From NCBI RefSeq assembly GCF_000003815.2, contig NC_049992.1, positions 5,034,481-5,098,480 of the forward strand: a stretch of 64,000 nucleotides of DNA, in the 5' to 3' direction. Both the position numbers and the translations under genes were made by a program. This document shows positions 23,801 through 31,169 of this stretch, piece after piece. Position 1 is the first letter of the stretch; every line of letters starts with the position of its first letter. The notes beneath the pieces are model-generated. The model saw nothing but the letters and a program-made list of their open reading frames with translations, was not told where the DNA came from and made no database searches. This DNA comes from Branchiostoma floridae. Taxonomy: Eukaryota; Chordata; Leptocardii; Amphioxiformes; Branchiostomatidae.

Positions 23801-26086
23801 CTCTCCGTAAATGGCATCGTCCTGGACAAAGACAAAGATAAGGCAGAAACCCTTAATGACGTCTTTGTCAGAGTCACTAAGGAAGCTACGCATCCAAACT
23901 TTACAAGCAGGCTCCCTAAGTTCACTGATGAAGTACTCTCTACAATTCACGTCTCAGAGGAAGAAGTCCTGGGTGTGCTGCAAGGATTACATCCTAACAA
24001 GGCTCCAGGCCCCGATGGAATAACCAACCGACTCCTTAAGGAGGGAGCACCAGCCATCAGCGCCTCCCTTTGTCAGCTTTTCAACTTGTCACTCGCTACA
24101 GGACAAATACCAAAAGACTGGAAGCAGTCAAACGTGTCGGCAATATACAAAAAGGGTGATCGGACTGATCCATCAAACTACAGACCGATCGCACTTCTGC
24201 CCACCGTAGCCAAAGTGTTGGAGAGAGTCGTTCACAACCGCCTGTACACTTACCTTACCGTCAACAATCTGTTAAACGTCAACCAGTCTGGTTTCAAAAA
24301 AGGGGATGGGACAGTCCTACAACTCCTGCGATTGGTTGACAACTGGGCCAAGTCCATTGATGACTCCAATGTCTCCTGTACGGCCGCCGTCTTTCTGGAC
24401 GTCCGTAGAGCGTTCGATACTGTGTGGCACGATGGATTAACGTACAAGCTATCGCGTTACGGAGTTAGTGGACCACTCATCAGCTGGTTTAATCACTACC
24501 TCACAGACCGCCAGCAGCGTGTGGTCATTAATGGTGCTACGTCGTCTTGGAGGTACACGTACGCGGGCGTCCCACAGGGCAGTATCCTTGGCCCGCTGTT
24601 ATTCTTAGTCTACATAAACGACATCAAGGACTTACCTTGTACATCGGACATCAACAGTTTTGCTGATGACACGTCTTTGTCAAACTCGGGACCGACGGCC
24701 GAGCAGGTAGCCAGCACCACAAACTCCGACCTACAGCTTGTTTCTGACTGGTTTGATGTCTGGGGTCTAGAACTGCATCCAGGGAAGTGCAAGGTTATTT
24801 GCATCAAGTCTGCACGAAGCAGAGTTGTACTTCCTCCTATCTACATCTCAGGCCAGCTCATCGAACAGGTTCCCTTCTACTCGCATCTTGGTGTCACCTT
24901 ACACCAGGCTTTGGGCTGGAACGACCACGCACAGAATACTTCCAGTAAGGCCAGAAAGGTACTTGGATACCTCTGGAGGTTGCGAGGCAAGTTGTCCAAG
25001 GAAGCACTGGAACTGGCTTACCTTACCCTTGTGCGACCTAGGCTGGAGTATGCCTCCATCCTCTTCACCAACATGAGTGTAGCCGCCTCCAAAGTACTAG
25101 AGCGCGTACAGTACCATGCAGGCCGCCTAGTTACAGGTGCAGCGCCAAGAACACCCTACTCGGACGTGCTTCAAGAGCTTGGATGGGACAGGCTCTCAAC
25201 TAGGCGAGACTATCACCGTCTAGTCATCATGTACAAACTGGTTACCGGCACTGTACCACCCCACCTGCAACCACTCATCCCTCAAACAAGACAAACCCAA
25301 ACCCAGCTTCGTCTGCGAAACTCTTCACACCTCCATATCCCTCGCTGCAGAACTACAACATACAGCAACAGCTTTATTCCATATACCTCCAGACTGTGGA
25401 ACAACCTACCAAACCACATCACCGACTCCACCACTTTCCCACAGTTCAAAGCCCGTTGCAGAAGCCACCTCCTGTCAGGATTTTAATATTAAACCCGTAT
25501 GATAGTATACTGACCTTCCACCTACTCCAATCTTTTAAGTTAGCTGACAAATGGTATAGATCAATCTGTATAGTTGCATGACACCTTTTAATCATTGATT
25601 ATTTTATTGTATTATATTGTATGACTTCTTTGTATGTTCGTCCGTATTTTTGTAGGTTCTGCCGCTACCAGCCCAAAGCTGCCTAGGCAGACCCTTGTAA
25701 TGACATGTCTCATCGTCAATAAAGAAAGAAAGAAAGAAAGAAAGGTCCACTTTTACGTCAATACCTATCTTCTCTGTCTACAATGCGCTTACGGTTGCAT
25801 CAAAAGGGTGTACTCAATGCTGTAACGTACCTTTAGATCTGTATGCAAAGCTGACTTCCTTAGGATCTTTGTAAGCATCCTCTGGTTTGTCGTAGTCGTG
25901 AGAAGAAGACTCCTCCTCATACGCGTTGTTTACTTCCTCAGGCACTTTGTAGCCGTAAGCACCCTCTGGGTTTTTGCAGTTGTGGGAGGAATGACCTTCC
26001 TCATACCCCTTGTTGACATCTTCAGCCTTTCGGTAAGTGTGTTCTGATTCATGCGATGGCGTGTTCTCGCCAATCGCCATTCCTGC
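8762..26086 (-). CDS. Gene B: type II membrane receptor with EGF, F-type lectin, pentraxin, kringle and C-type lectin domains
   Basis: Sixteen minus-strand coding exons chain in phase: 26080-25831, 21147-21014, 20551-20347, 20149-20039, 19899-19789, 19603-19493, 19133-19023, 18025-17818, 17590-17355, 16599-16489, 15012-14795, 14670-14274, 11512-11273, 9658-9488, 9197-9034 and 8866-8762. They total 2883 nt, exactly 961 codons from ATG to TGA. Approximate residues are: cytoplasmic tail 1-83, membrane helix 97-120, stalk 129-196, four EGFs 197-344, F-type lectin 345-492, EGF 493-529, pentraxin 530-734, kringle 735-814 and CTLD 815-960. There is no signal peptide; the helix follows an N-terminal hydrophilic tail, so type II topology is predicted. 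An acceptor-like CAG just before 26086 suggests a non-coding first exon upstream. Function is inferred: a surface receptor for glycans or phospho-ligands on microbes or cells. Splicing needs transcript support. Confidence 0.82.
9034..9197 (-). CDS. Gene B CTLD, exon 2 (EPN motif)
   Basis: Acceptor TTTGCAG, donor GTGCGT. It encodes [21 protein letters not shown] and EECVVMYSK. The EPN calcium/mannose motif is intact. It is four codons shorter than the gene A exon. Confidence 0.88.
9488..9658 (-). CDS. Gene B CTLD, exon 1 (altered cysteine pattern)
   Basis: This 171-nt phase 1-1 exon has acceptor GTTGCAG and donor GTGAGT. It encodes [21 protein letters not shown] and ASITSRAEN. Compared with gene A, the conserved HCYKL has become HRYKL, and the tryptophan of the first helix is lost. 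A new cysteine appears six residues later (MTDCVS). The N-terminal disulfide of the long-form CTLD must therefore be missing or re-paired. Confidence 0.85.
9716..10245 (+). repeat. Interspersed repeat, copy 1 (second copy at 60437-62990)
   Basis: It starts near CCACTGCACTCGCG and holds three tandem 21-bp units (GAACCTAGAGGTGACACAAG type), a run of AGTGACACAAC units and a long unique tail ending near GTAAACGCCAAATAAGTAA. The same sequence recurs, about 90% alike by eye, at 60437-60869 and, after an inserted LINE, at 62906-62990. Confidence 0.8.
10626..10860 (+). pseudogene. Coding-like retroelement fragment, antisense in gene B intron
   Basis: An ATG at 10626 opens a frame with [20 protein letters not shown] and later a YDNQYR...GRDSEHLH block. 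This pattern resembles the first protein of tyrosine-recombinase retroelements. It is GC-rich compared with the flanks and ends where a TIR element begins. Family call is tentative. No intact neighbouring element genes are seen. Confidence 0.4.
10870..11098. mobile_element. Foldback/MITE with ~50-bp inverted repeats
   Basis: The arms are 10870-10922 and 11049-11098. They share AATATATTTGTTTCAAAAAT, CGTGACGTTTTTCCTAAA and their inverses. The centre repeats TACGTC/GACGTA motifs. It lies in the gene B intron between kringle and CTLD. Confidence 0.75.
11273..11512 (-). CDS. Gene B kringle domain exon
   Basis: A single 240-nt phase 1-1 exon (acceptor AAACCAG, donor GTAAGG) encodes a complete kringle. 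It starts [12 protein letters not shown], then has [26 protein letters not shown] and ECDVPVC, so all six cysteines are in order. Kringles are disulfide-knotted ligand-binding modules best known from clotting and fibrinolysis proteins. A kringle beside a CTLD and a pentraxin on one membrane protein is unusual. Confidence 0.92.
12235..14025. mobile_element. Non-autonomous DNA transposon, pogo/Tigger-like ends, TA target
   Basis: The left end starts CAGTCAAACCTGCCC and the right end is its exact inverse over 15 bases, followed by near-matching GCGACCACC. Both sides are flanked by TA. Sub-terminal copies of GGTGGTCGCTGAGAAGA lie at both ends. CAG... ends with a TA target suggest the pogo/Tigger group (inference). 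No transposase frame is visible. The element fills most of the gene B intron between pentraxin and kringle. Confidence 0.75.
12608..13469. repeat. Inner inverted repeat nested in the pogo-like element
   Basis: CATTGGCATAATACCGGTC (12608-12626) is exactly mirrored at 13451-13469, and the match extends a few bases outward (GTAACAT). It marks an element nested within the larger one. Confidence 0.6.
14274..14670 (-). CDS. Gene B pentraxin domain, exon 2
   Basis: A 397-nt exon (acceptor TTTTCCAG, phase 0; donor GTAAGT, phase 1). It contains HAVCATWS, an exact fit to the pentraxin signature H-x-C-x-[ST]-W-x-[ST]. [14 protein letters not shown] aligns with the calcium loop of classical pentraxins (QEQD in C-reactive protein; here QDQD, a conservative change), and FEPHQ keeps the next Glu and Gln ligands. 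It ends [10 protein letters not shown] and YRCG. The calcium site looks competent by residue comparison. Confidence 0.92.
14795..15012 (-). CDS. Gene B pentraxin domain, exon 1
   Basis: A 218-nt exon (acceptor AATTACAG, phase 1; donor GTAAGT, phase 0) with [26 protein letters not shown] and [13 protein letters not shown]. The Asp-Asn pair in HDNEL corresponds to two calcium ligands of C-reactive protein. Its cysteine (TLCLEL) pairs with that of HAVCATW in the family. Confidence 0.9.
15540..16050. repeat. AT-rich interspersed repeats with ATGCAAAT/ATTTGCAT cores
   Basis: Several units of ATTAATTATGCAAAT, then GAGG...CTCATTTGCATAA, each semi-palindromic. The same family recurs at 18500-18680, 18925-18955, 22670-22960, 40060-40240 and 45220-45260. 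It is usually near a TGCAGTTCCACA...CTAGGGGG(T/C)CCAAAC box (16075-16110, 18775-18830, 23175-23210, 23480-23515, 40350-40390). Probably one non-autonomous element family. Confidence 0.65.
16145..16255 (-). pseudogene. Decayed EGF exon (frameshift) in gene B intron
   Basis: It starts as a normal EGF exon ([10 protein letters not shown] after an AAAG acceptor). It then loses one base in the CAACAT segment, which brings an in-frame TGA. The rest (GGATACAAA, CACCTGCTCA, CAGAACT) is still recognisable but has several indels. A dead EGF repeat. Confidence 0.8.
16489..16599 (-). CDS. Gene B EGF domain 5 (GC splice donor)
   Basis: This 111-nt phase 1-1 exon starts DINDC and keeps all six cysteines and [12 protein letters not shown]. 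The exon is followed by GCGAGT, so a GC donor is needed, as for EGF 1 of gene A. It lies between the F-type lectin and the pentraxin. Confidence 0.82.
16711..16765 (-). pseudogene. Decayed EGF half-exon in gene B intron
   Basis: Only the 3' half of an EGF exon is present (KCTCSP.WTGQNCQ) with a usable-looking GTGATT donor. There is an in-frame TAG just before it and no 5' half or acceptor. Confidence 0.75.
17355..17590 (-). CDS. Gene B F-type lectin domain, exon 2
   Basis: A 236-nt exon (acceptor ATCTACAG; donor GTAGGC; phase 2 in, phase 1 out). It carries [12 protein letters not shown], which keeps the F-type lectin fucose-binding pattern R-x-D-C-C-x2-R, including the vicinal cysteine pair of eel agglutinin. 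It continues with [10 protein letters not shown] and LTLCEVQVF, the usual end of the fold. Confidence 0.92.
17818..18025 (-). CDS. Gene B F-type lectin domain, exon 1
   Basis: A 208-nt exon (acceptor ATGACAG, donor GTACGT; phase 1 in, phase 2 out). It encodes [27 protein letters not shown] and [12 protein letters not shown]. The histidine in SCTHT is the expected third fucose-binding residue. There are 29 residues between it and the first arginine, against 26 in the published family motif. Fucolectin / discoidin-like fold. Confidence 0.92.
18026..19022 (-). other. Gene B intron between EGF 4 and F-type lectin
   Basis: About 1 kb, AT-rich, holding the TTTGCATA repeat family (18500-18680, 18925-18955) and a TGCAGTTCCACA box. 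No extra exon found. Confidence 0.6.
19023..19133 (-). CDS. Gene B EGF domain 4
   Basis: A 111-nt phase 1-1 exon, donor GTGATT. It starts [15 protein letters not shown] and is nearly identical in DNA to its neighbours. Confidence 0.9.
19195..19318. repeat. Inverted repeat (foldback) in gene B intron
   Basis: Arms 19195-19243 and 19274-19318 share AGAGTCAATAGTACGCTAGG and its inverse, with a ~30-bp spacer. Stem about 45 bp with a small bulge. It lies between EGF 3 and EGF 4. Confidence 0.85.
19493..19603 (-). CDS. Gene B EGF domain 3
   Basis: A 111-nt phase 1-1 exon, donor [21 protein letters not shown] start, with Asn in place of the His found in the other copies; all six cysteines present. 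Confidence 0.9.
19789..19899 (-). CDS. Gene B EGF domain 2
   Basis: A 111-nt phase 1-1 exon, donor GTGCGT. It starts DLDEC, and the calcium-binding pattern reads [12 protein letters not shown]. Confidence 0.9.
20039..20149 (-). CDS. Gene B EGF domain 1
   Basis: A 111-nt phase 1-1 exon, acceptor TTTTACAG, donor [16 protein letters not shown] start, [12 protein letters not shown] pattern. Confidence 0.9.
20347..20551 (-). CDS. Gene B stalk exon
   Basis: A 205-nt exon (phase 0 in, phase 1 out; acceptor AATGTAG, donor GTAAGT). It follows the transmembrane exon directly, carries NGT and NNS sequons and aligns with the gene A exon at 114-324, which is two codons longer. No named domain. Confidence 0.8.
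21014..21147 (-). CDS. Gene B transmembrane exon
   Basis: A 134-nt exon (acceptor TTATCTCAG, phase 1; donor GTAAGC, phase 0). A basic stretch (MWSRWKSN) precedes about 24 hydrophobic residues ([22 protein letters not shown]), then THITFGGR. Basic residues on the N-terminal side and glycosylated EGF/lectin modules downstream predict a type II helix with the N-terminus in the cytosol. Confidence 0.85.
21352..21520. mobile_element. TIR repeat, CAGTAGAAGCC...GGCTTCTG
   Basis: It starts CAGTAGAAGCCGTTTAATTG and ends GTGCATTTAACAGGCTTCTG, an imperfect inverted copy. A related left end is at 56185 (CAGTAGAAGCCAGTTAATTG). Confidence 0.55.
23485..25745 (+). mobile_element. 5'-truncated non-LTR retrotransposon (CR1/L2/Jockey group)
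   Basis: A long open frame (23528-25486, about 652 codons) with no ATG at its start encodes reverse transcriptase and C-terminal parts only; the endonuclease is missing. Visible motifs are [48 protein letters not shown] and a late RLWNNLP box. After the stop come ~230 bp of 3' tail ending in tandem GAAA units (25722-25745). 5' truncation and a simple-repeat tail fit target-primed reverse transcription. It lies antisense in gene B's first coding intron, ending about 85 bp from the tail exon. The uninterrupted frame points to a fairly recent insertion. Confidence 0.9.
25831..26086 (-). CDS. Gene B cytoplasmic-tail exon with start codon
   Basis: ATG at 26080-26078 and 83 codons to donor GTACGT (phase 1). 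The tail is acidic and tyrosine-rich and contains a ~27-residue internal repeat: GYEEGHSSH...PEGAY and AYEEESSSH...PEDAY, each followed by EV. No classical ITAM, ITIM or NPxY is present. The start was chosen because it is the first ATG after a TTACAG acceptor and its frame joins the transmembrane exon in phase. Confidence 0.72.
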
Positions 26087-26502
26087 CTGTAACAAAAGGT
26101 GTCCCCTATTAAATCAGTCCCGTCATTTTGTTTTCCCAATATACATAATAAATATAATTAAGTTTAGTTTGGTTTCGTTTAATTGCAAGTTCTTGCCCGA
26201 GGGCTAATTGCAACATGGGACATACAGAATACATAGTAAACATACATAATATAAGACTTTGGTATAGATAACAATGGTGACAAGTGGAAACAAGTAACTA
26301 TTCTAGCAAAAATATGGACTGCTGAGCGCTACGATCGAAGCATTTGCAATTGTGGTTTGATTTCTTTTCTGGAAGCAGTGGAAGACGAAATGTCCCACTT
26401 TTTCTATGATGAGTGGGTTATGCGATGTTAACAGGGCTACAGTTTTGTTTTCGTCAGTAAACAATTGGAAAAATTGTAACAAACATTCATAGCTTCTTCA
26501 CT

Positions 26503-26700
26503 TACAGTCAATGCAGAAATGTTCGCGGCGGGTTAATGTTCGCGGTTTTCGCGGTGGACTTAAAACCACCGCGAACATTTTTCCATGGCAGTATGAGATT
26601 ACAGCACATGGTGCTGCCGCGAAATTAAAAACACCGCGAAAAGTCCCTTTTCCCGCTACCGCAAAATTAAATCGCCGCGAACTTAAATGCATTTACAGTA
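26503..26700. mobile_element. TTCGCGG MITE, copy 1
   Basis: It begins TACAGTCAATGCAGAAATG and ends GCATTTACAGTA, with inner inverted pairs of GTTCGCGG/CCGCGAAC and CACCGCGAA. ~200 bp, non-coding. Second copy at 31744-31955. Confidence 0.8.
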
Positions 26701-27184
26701 TTCTGTTAAACCAGCAACAAACTAAGACAGAGACGGCACACCATTTATGGAAAACAACCTTATTGGCGAATGTCATGAATATATGGAGACAGTATGTGGA
26801 TTGAACTATACATATGTCGCTGAAAATAGCCCGAACTACTAGGATACCACTTTCACGTAATGTTCATAATTCGTGCAATATTAATATTGCCTAATATGAA
26901 ATAAATGGTTTCTGTACACTTTTGCTCAAAACAATAACGAATTTCAAAGACCTTCAAAGAAAACAAAAATAATATATCTCTTAACACCGTAGCAAGTCTC
27001 GTGTCATTAAATGCTATTTCACAAAAGCCATCAAATTTTCAAAGATCCTTTTAGATGAAAAAAAAAATTAAAATAAATTCCACTATAATATTTCCGTACT
27101 GAATTCGCCTCATCTGGCATAAACTCTAACCACCGTGCTTGAACAAAACACCAGAGAAACATGAAGTAACCTGCAGCTAGTCAG

Positions 27185-28525
27185 CAATCGGTCCTACGGC
27201 TCTAAGCTGGGTTTGCTCGGTCAGTGTAAGCTTATACCCGCCTGGCTAACTACGCCCTCTCCGATATTAATTGTCACTATAACTGTAAGTTGGGTTTATT
27301 GGTCAGACCCTGCAAGCTTCTACCCTTCCTGGCCAACTAACTACTCCGATGATAACTGCACCTACAGCTGTAAGGTGTGTTTGCTCGGTGAAGGAAAGCT
27401 TCTATCCCGCCTGACTAACTACGACAACTCCGCGATCCGGTGATAATGGCTCTAACGGCTGCAAGCTGTGTTTGCTCGGTCAAGGATAGCTTCAACCCCG
27501 CCTGACTAACTACGACAACTCCGGTGATAATTGCTTCCATTGCCGCGGCTGTAAGCTGGGTTTGCCTCGGTCAAGGAAAACTTCTATCCCACCTGGCTAA
27601 CTACCTACTCCAGTGATAAATGCTCCTACGGCTGTAAGCTGGGTTTGCTGGGTCAAGGAAAGCTACGACAACTCCGGTGATAAGTGTTCCTACCGCCGCG
27701 GCTGTAAGCTGTGTTTGCTCGGCTGCTGTTGGCTTCTATCCCGCCTAGCTAACTACGATAACTCCGGTGATAAGTGTTCCTACCGCCCCGGCTGTAAGCT
27801 GGGTTTGCTGGGTCAAGGAAAGCTACGACAACTCCGGTGATAATTGCTCCTGCCGATGTATGCTGGGTTAATGCTCGGCTGCTGTTGGCTTCTATCCCGC
27901 CTAGCTAACTACGACAACTCCGGTGATAAGTGTTCCTACCGCCCGGCTGTAAGCTGTGTTTGCTCGGCTGCTGTTGGCTTCTACCCCGCCTGGCTAACTA
28001 CGACAACTCCGGGGATAATTGCTCCTACCGCCGCGGCTATAAGCTGGGTTGGCTCGGCTGCTGTTGGCTTCTACCCCGCCTGGCTAACTACGACAACTCC
28101 GGTGATAATTGCTCCTACCGCCGCGGCTGTAAGCTGGGTTTGCCTCGGTCAAGGAAAACTTCTATCCCACCTGGCTAACTAACTACTCCAGTGATAAATG
28201 GCTCCTACGGCTGTAAGCTGGGTCTGCTGGGTCAAGGAAAGCTACGACAACTCCGGTGATAATTGCTCCTACCGCTGTATGCTGGGTTAATGCTCGGCTG
28301 CTGTTGGCTTCTATCCCGCCTAGCTAACTACGATAACTCCGGTGATAAGTGTTCCTACCGCCCCGGCTGTAAGCTGTGTTTGCTCGGCTGCTGTTGGCTT
28401 CTATCCCGCCTAGCTAACTACGTATACGATAACTCCGGTGATAATTGCTCCTACCGCCGCGGCTATAAGCTGGGTTGGCTCGGCCGCCTTTGGCTTCTAC
28501 CCCGCCCAGCTAACTACGCCCTCTC
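27185..28525 (+). repeat. ~90-bp minisatellite, about 15 copies
   Basis: The unit runs GATAATTGCTCCTACCGCCG, then AAGCTGGGTTTGCTCGG, GCTTCTATCCCGCC and TAACTACGACAACTCCGG. Copies are about 90 bp, with some deletions, and drift at ~10%. Because 90 is a multiple of three, long open frames appear in several frames; I do not regard them as genes. Confidence 0.9.
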
Positions 28526-29391
28526 CGATGACATTTGCATCAGGCTAACAGTACTGCATCTTTGGCAGAGACTGAAGATAAGAACATTCAAGATTCAAAG
28601 AAAGGAAAGGGAATCTAACAGCTATGGGTACCTTAGTTTGCTGCCAGACAACGCTCTCACCGTCGGAACATCCCGATCGAGTGAAATGTACGTGTGTATC
28701 GCTGCTATGATTTCTGACTTAAACGGCAAGGGTTTTGTATGAGATCTTGTGGCAGTGGTAAACACGAAAACAACCCTAGACTAATTCAGACGCACATCTG
28801 CACATCAAGAAAATGTGCAGTTACTGTATGCTTATGTATCAATCAAACTCTTACCAAAGAATCCCGGCTCAACGGCTATACCCAAATAAGGAGCGTATTT
28901 AGCTGAATTCTGAGAATAAGGCTTTCAAAGCACCTTATTTTGGCTGGGACGATTTCTTGCAATATGCATATCTATATTACGTAATTGCAGGTTTCAGTTT
29001 TGGGCGGCAACCTAACTTTCACAACAGGCTACGAGGGGACCTACACCACTTCTTCCTTAAACTGGCAGGAATCTGAGTCTCTTGAGCAGAACCGAGGTCC
29101 AAAACTGACGTTGACTATCCGACATTCACTCATATACATGTACCACACCTCACCACAGTTTATTCAGAGGCTCTTAAGCTGACAAATGTCTAGAAACACA
29201 AATTCACATAGACGCAGACACGGACAGATACACACAAGACGTGTTCTACTAATATCTCTAGCGTAACATGGTGAATTACGGTGACTATTCGTCGTAACAG
29301 TTACTGTTGTTCTGAAGGTTTGCCCCTCATTTAGACTGAGAGAAAAAGCAATTATTTGATGAAATTTATAAAATTCAAATGGTACGTTAAG

Positions 29392-30764
29392 CCCCGGTCA
29401 CAAGAATCGTACGACGTCCTTGCGATGGCATATTCCGCATATCGCACGATGATCGCAGTGAATCGCAGCAAAATCGTAATCAAAATCAGCCATCGCAGAG
29501 CATCGGATGATGTTCAAAATTTTTCCAGCGTCGTACAATTTTTCACTTGTGTCTCTTCTGAATAGCCGAATGACCGCTTTTGTGCTTCTTTAACCAACCA
29601 AATGTAAACCTAGCTGTTGAATACCTTCATATAATGTCTTTCACTTTAAAAACAAATCAAAAGAAACGTTAACCATAACAACAAGAGTCTTATAAACAAA
29701 GGTTCAAATCAAGCACAAGTACTGGTATGATTATCTCGGCCTGCTTGCCGGCTCTACGAGTCAGGCTTTTCCGAAAATCATATTCAGGAAAAACATATCA
29801 TAAGCATTATATCATAAGCCTACCTTTCTGTTGGAGTTGTCCCCATGGTTACGGTTATGGTAAACTGACCAGAGACCGGCGAGAGATGAGATTTGATCTA
29901 TATTATGAACCCACGAGTATGTAGTAATCAAACAAATGTATGCATCACCGGTGTGTGATACGGAATCCGCCACGGGGAAATATTGCCTTGAATGCAGACT
30001 CTTCTACGGGCCGGGCGCGCTGTTTTCTAGTTGCTATTGCCAACAGTTGCGACTGATATTATAATAGTTTCCTTTTTCGTCAGCATCGACAATATCGACA
30101 ATATCGCTCTGCCCGGCTCCGCCTCTTTGGCCACCTTGCCCGGGCAAAACCACCTCCCGAACCTGTCGTCCTGCTGAGAGAACCAAACCCCACTACCTGG
30201 TCCCGCCCCAGAGGACGACCTAGACGCACCTGGCTCGACCAACTGGCCAACGACCTACAGCAGACTGCCGGCCTTTCCATCGCCGCAGCCTGGGAGGCAA
30301 CCAGAGACAGATCAACCTGGAGATCGGTATGCAGAGGCGCTACGCTCCTCTTCGGAGCAAGCGCAGCTGAGTGAGTGAGAATCGACAATATCAGGGGAAA
30401 CTGAAACCATGACCACGTGCTAAAAATGTATGAATCTTTAAAGTCATCAGAAGACAAATGAACGTAAGGAAGTCTGATATGGGGGCAATAAAAATCGTAC
30501 GACGATGGAGAAATTTTGAACATGTTCAAAATCTATTTCAGCCCTATTTTCGTCATAGGAGGCTCCCCGATTTACTATGATTTACCTGCGATTGACGCAG
30601 ATACACTCTTATGACCTCATCGTACGATGCACTACGCGCTTTGTGACCACGGATTTATATATTTAAACCATTGCTTCTGATTCTGCCCCGACTTACGACG
30701 TACTGCGCTTATACCAAGCATAAAACCTCCATCGCAGTCAATCGTACGATTCTTGTGACCGGGG
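29392..30764. mobile_element. TIR DNA element (~1.4 kb) with nested LINE tail
   Basis: The ends CCCCGGTCACAAGAATCGTA and the exact inverse (30742-30764) form 23-bp terminal inverted repeats. Inward are sub-terminal ATCGCA/TGCGAT and TCGTACGA words on both sides. No transposase is visible. TAAG-like bases border both ends, but a clean target duplication could not be fixed. Confidence 0.8.
30106..30380 (+). mobile_element. 3' end of a non-LTR retrotransposon, 12-bp target duplication
   Basis: The segment is GC-rich and encodes the last ~50 codons of an RT protein (RTWLDQLANDLQ, then AWEATRDRSTWRSV, LLFGASAAE and a stop), followed by GTGAGTGAG. It is flanked by ATCGACAATATC on both sides (30094-30105 and 30381-30392). 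A second left copy overlaps at 30084. It is 5'-truncated to 275 bp and sits inside the TIR element 29392-30764. Confidence 0.8.
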
Positions 30765-31169
30765 TCTAAGACACTACACATACGATATCATAACGTCGCA
30801 CTAGGCTTTTAAACATGAAAACATTGTTGTCAAATTTGAAGTAACATCTTCCTCCTCGACCTGTTTGCATAAAACAACAACATGCAGTGCTTTTAGCATA
30901 ACAGTATAGTTCTTTCATTCAATGCGAGCAGTTTTATAAACCTACTGGAGTACTTAAATCTCTATCGGGGGATTATGCATGATTTTTGTAGCCTAAATGG
31001 AAAAATAATATGTCTTGTTGGTCTATATCTTTCATTATCATATAGCTAGGCGCCGGGGACCAATCAGAAGGCCCCGTTCCATGTTGGTATGACGCCGTAA
31101 CACATATATTAGATTCCGGCCAGCCTGGCATGTATCGCTTCTTCCGATTGGTCAGAATTTGCGCTGTAC

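Larger units (their letters stand above)
21148..25830 (-). other. Gene B first coding intron, with antisense LINE
   Basis: 4.7 kb. Besides the LINE at 23485-25745 it holds a repeat related to one at 56180-56330 (CAGTAGAAGCC...AATTGCAC, 21352-21520) and AT-rich TTTGCATA repeats (22670-22960). Bases 21530-22260 show no feature beyond repeated AACAAACGTTACC words. Confidence 0.6.

Noticed and set aside
27213-28742. Cys/Leu-rich proteins from the 90-bp repeat region
   Set aside because: Open frames follow from a unit length divisible by three; no start context, signal or domain, and different frames are open in different parts.
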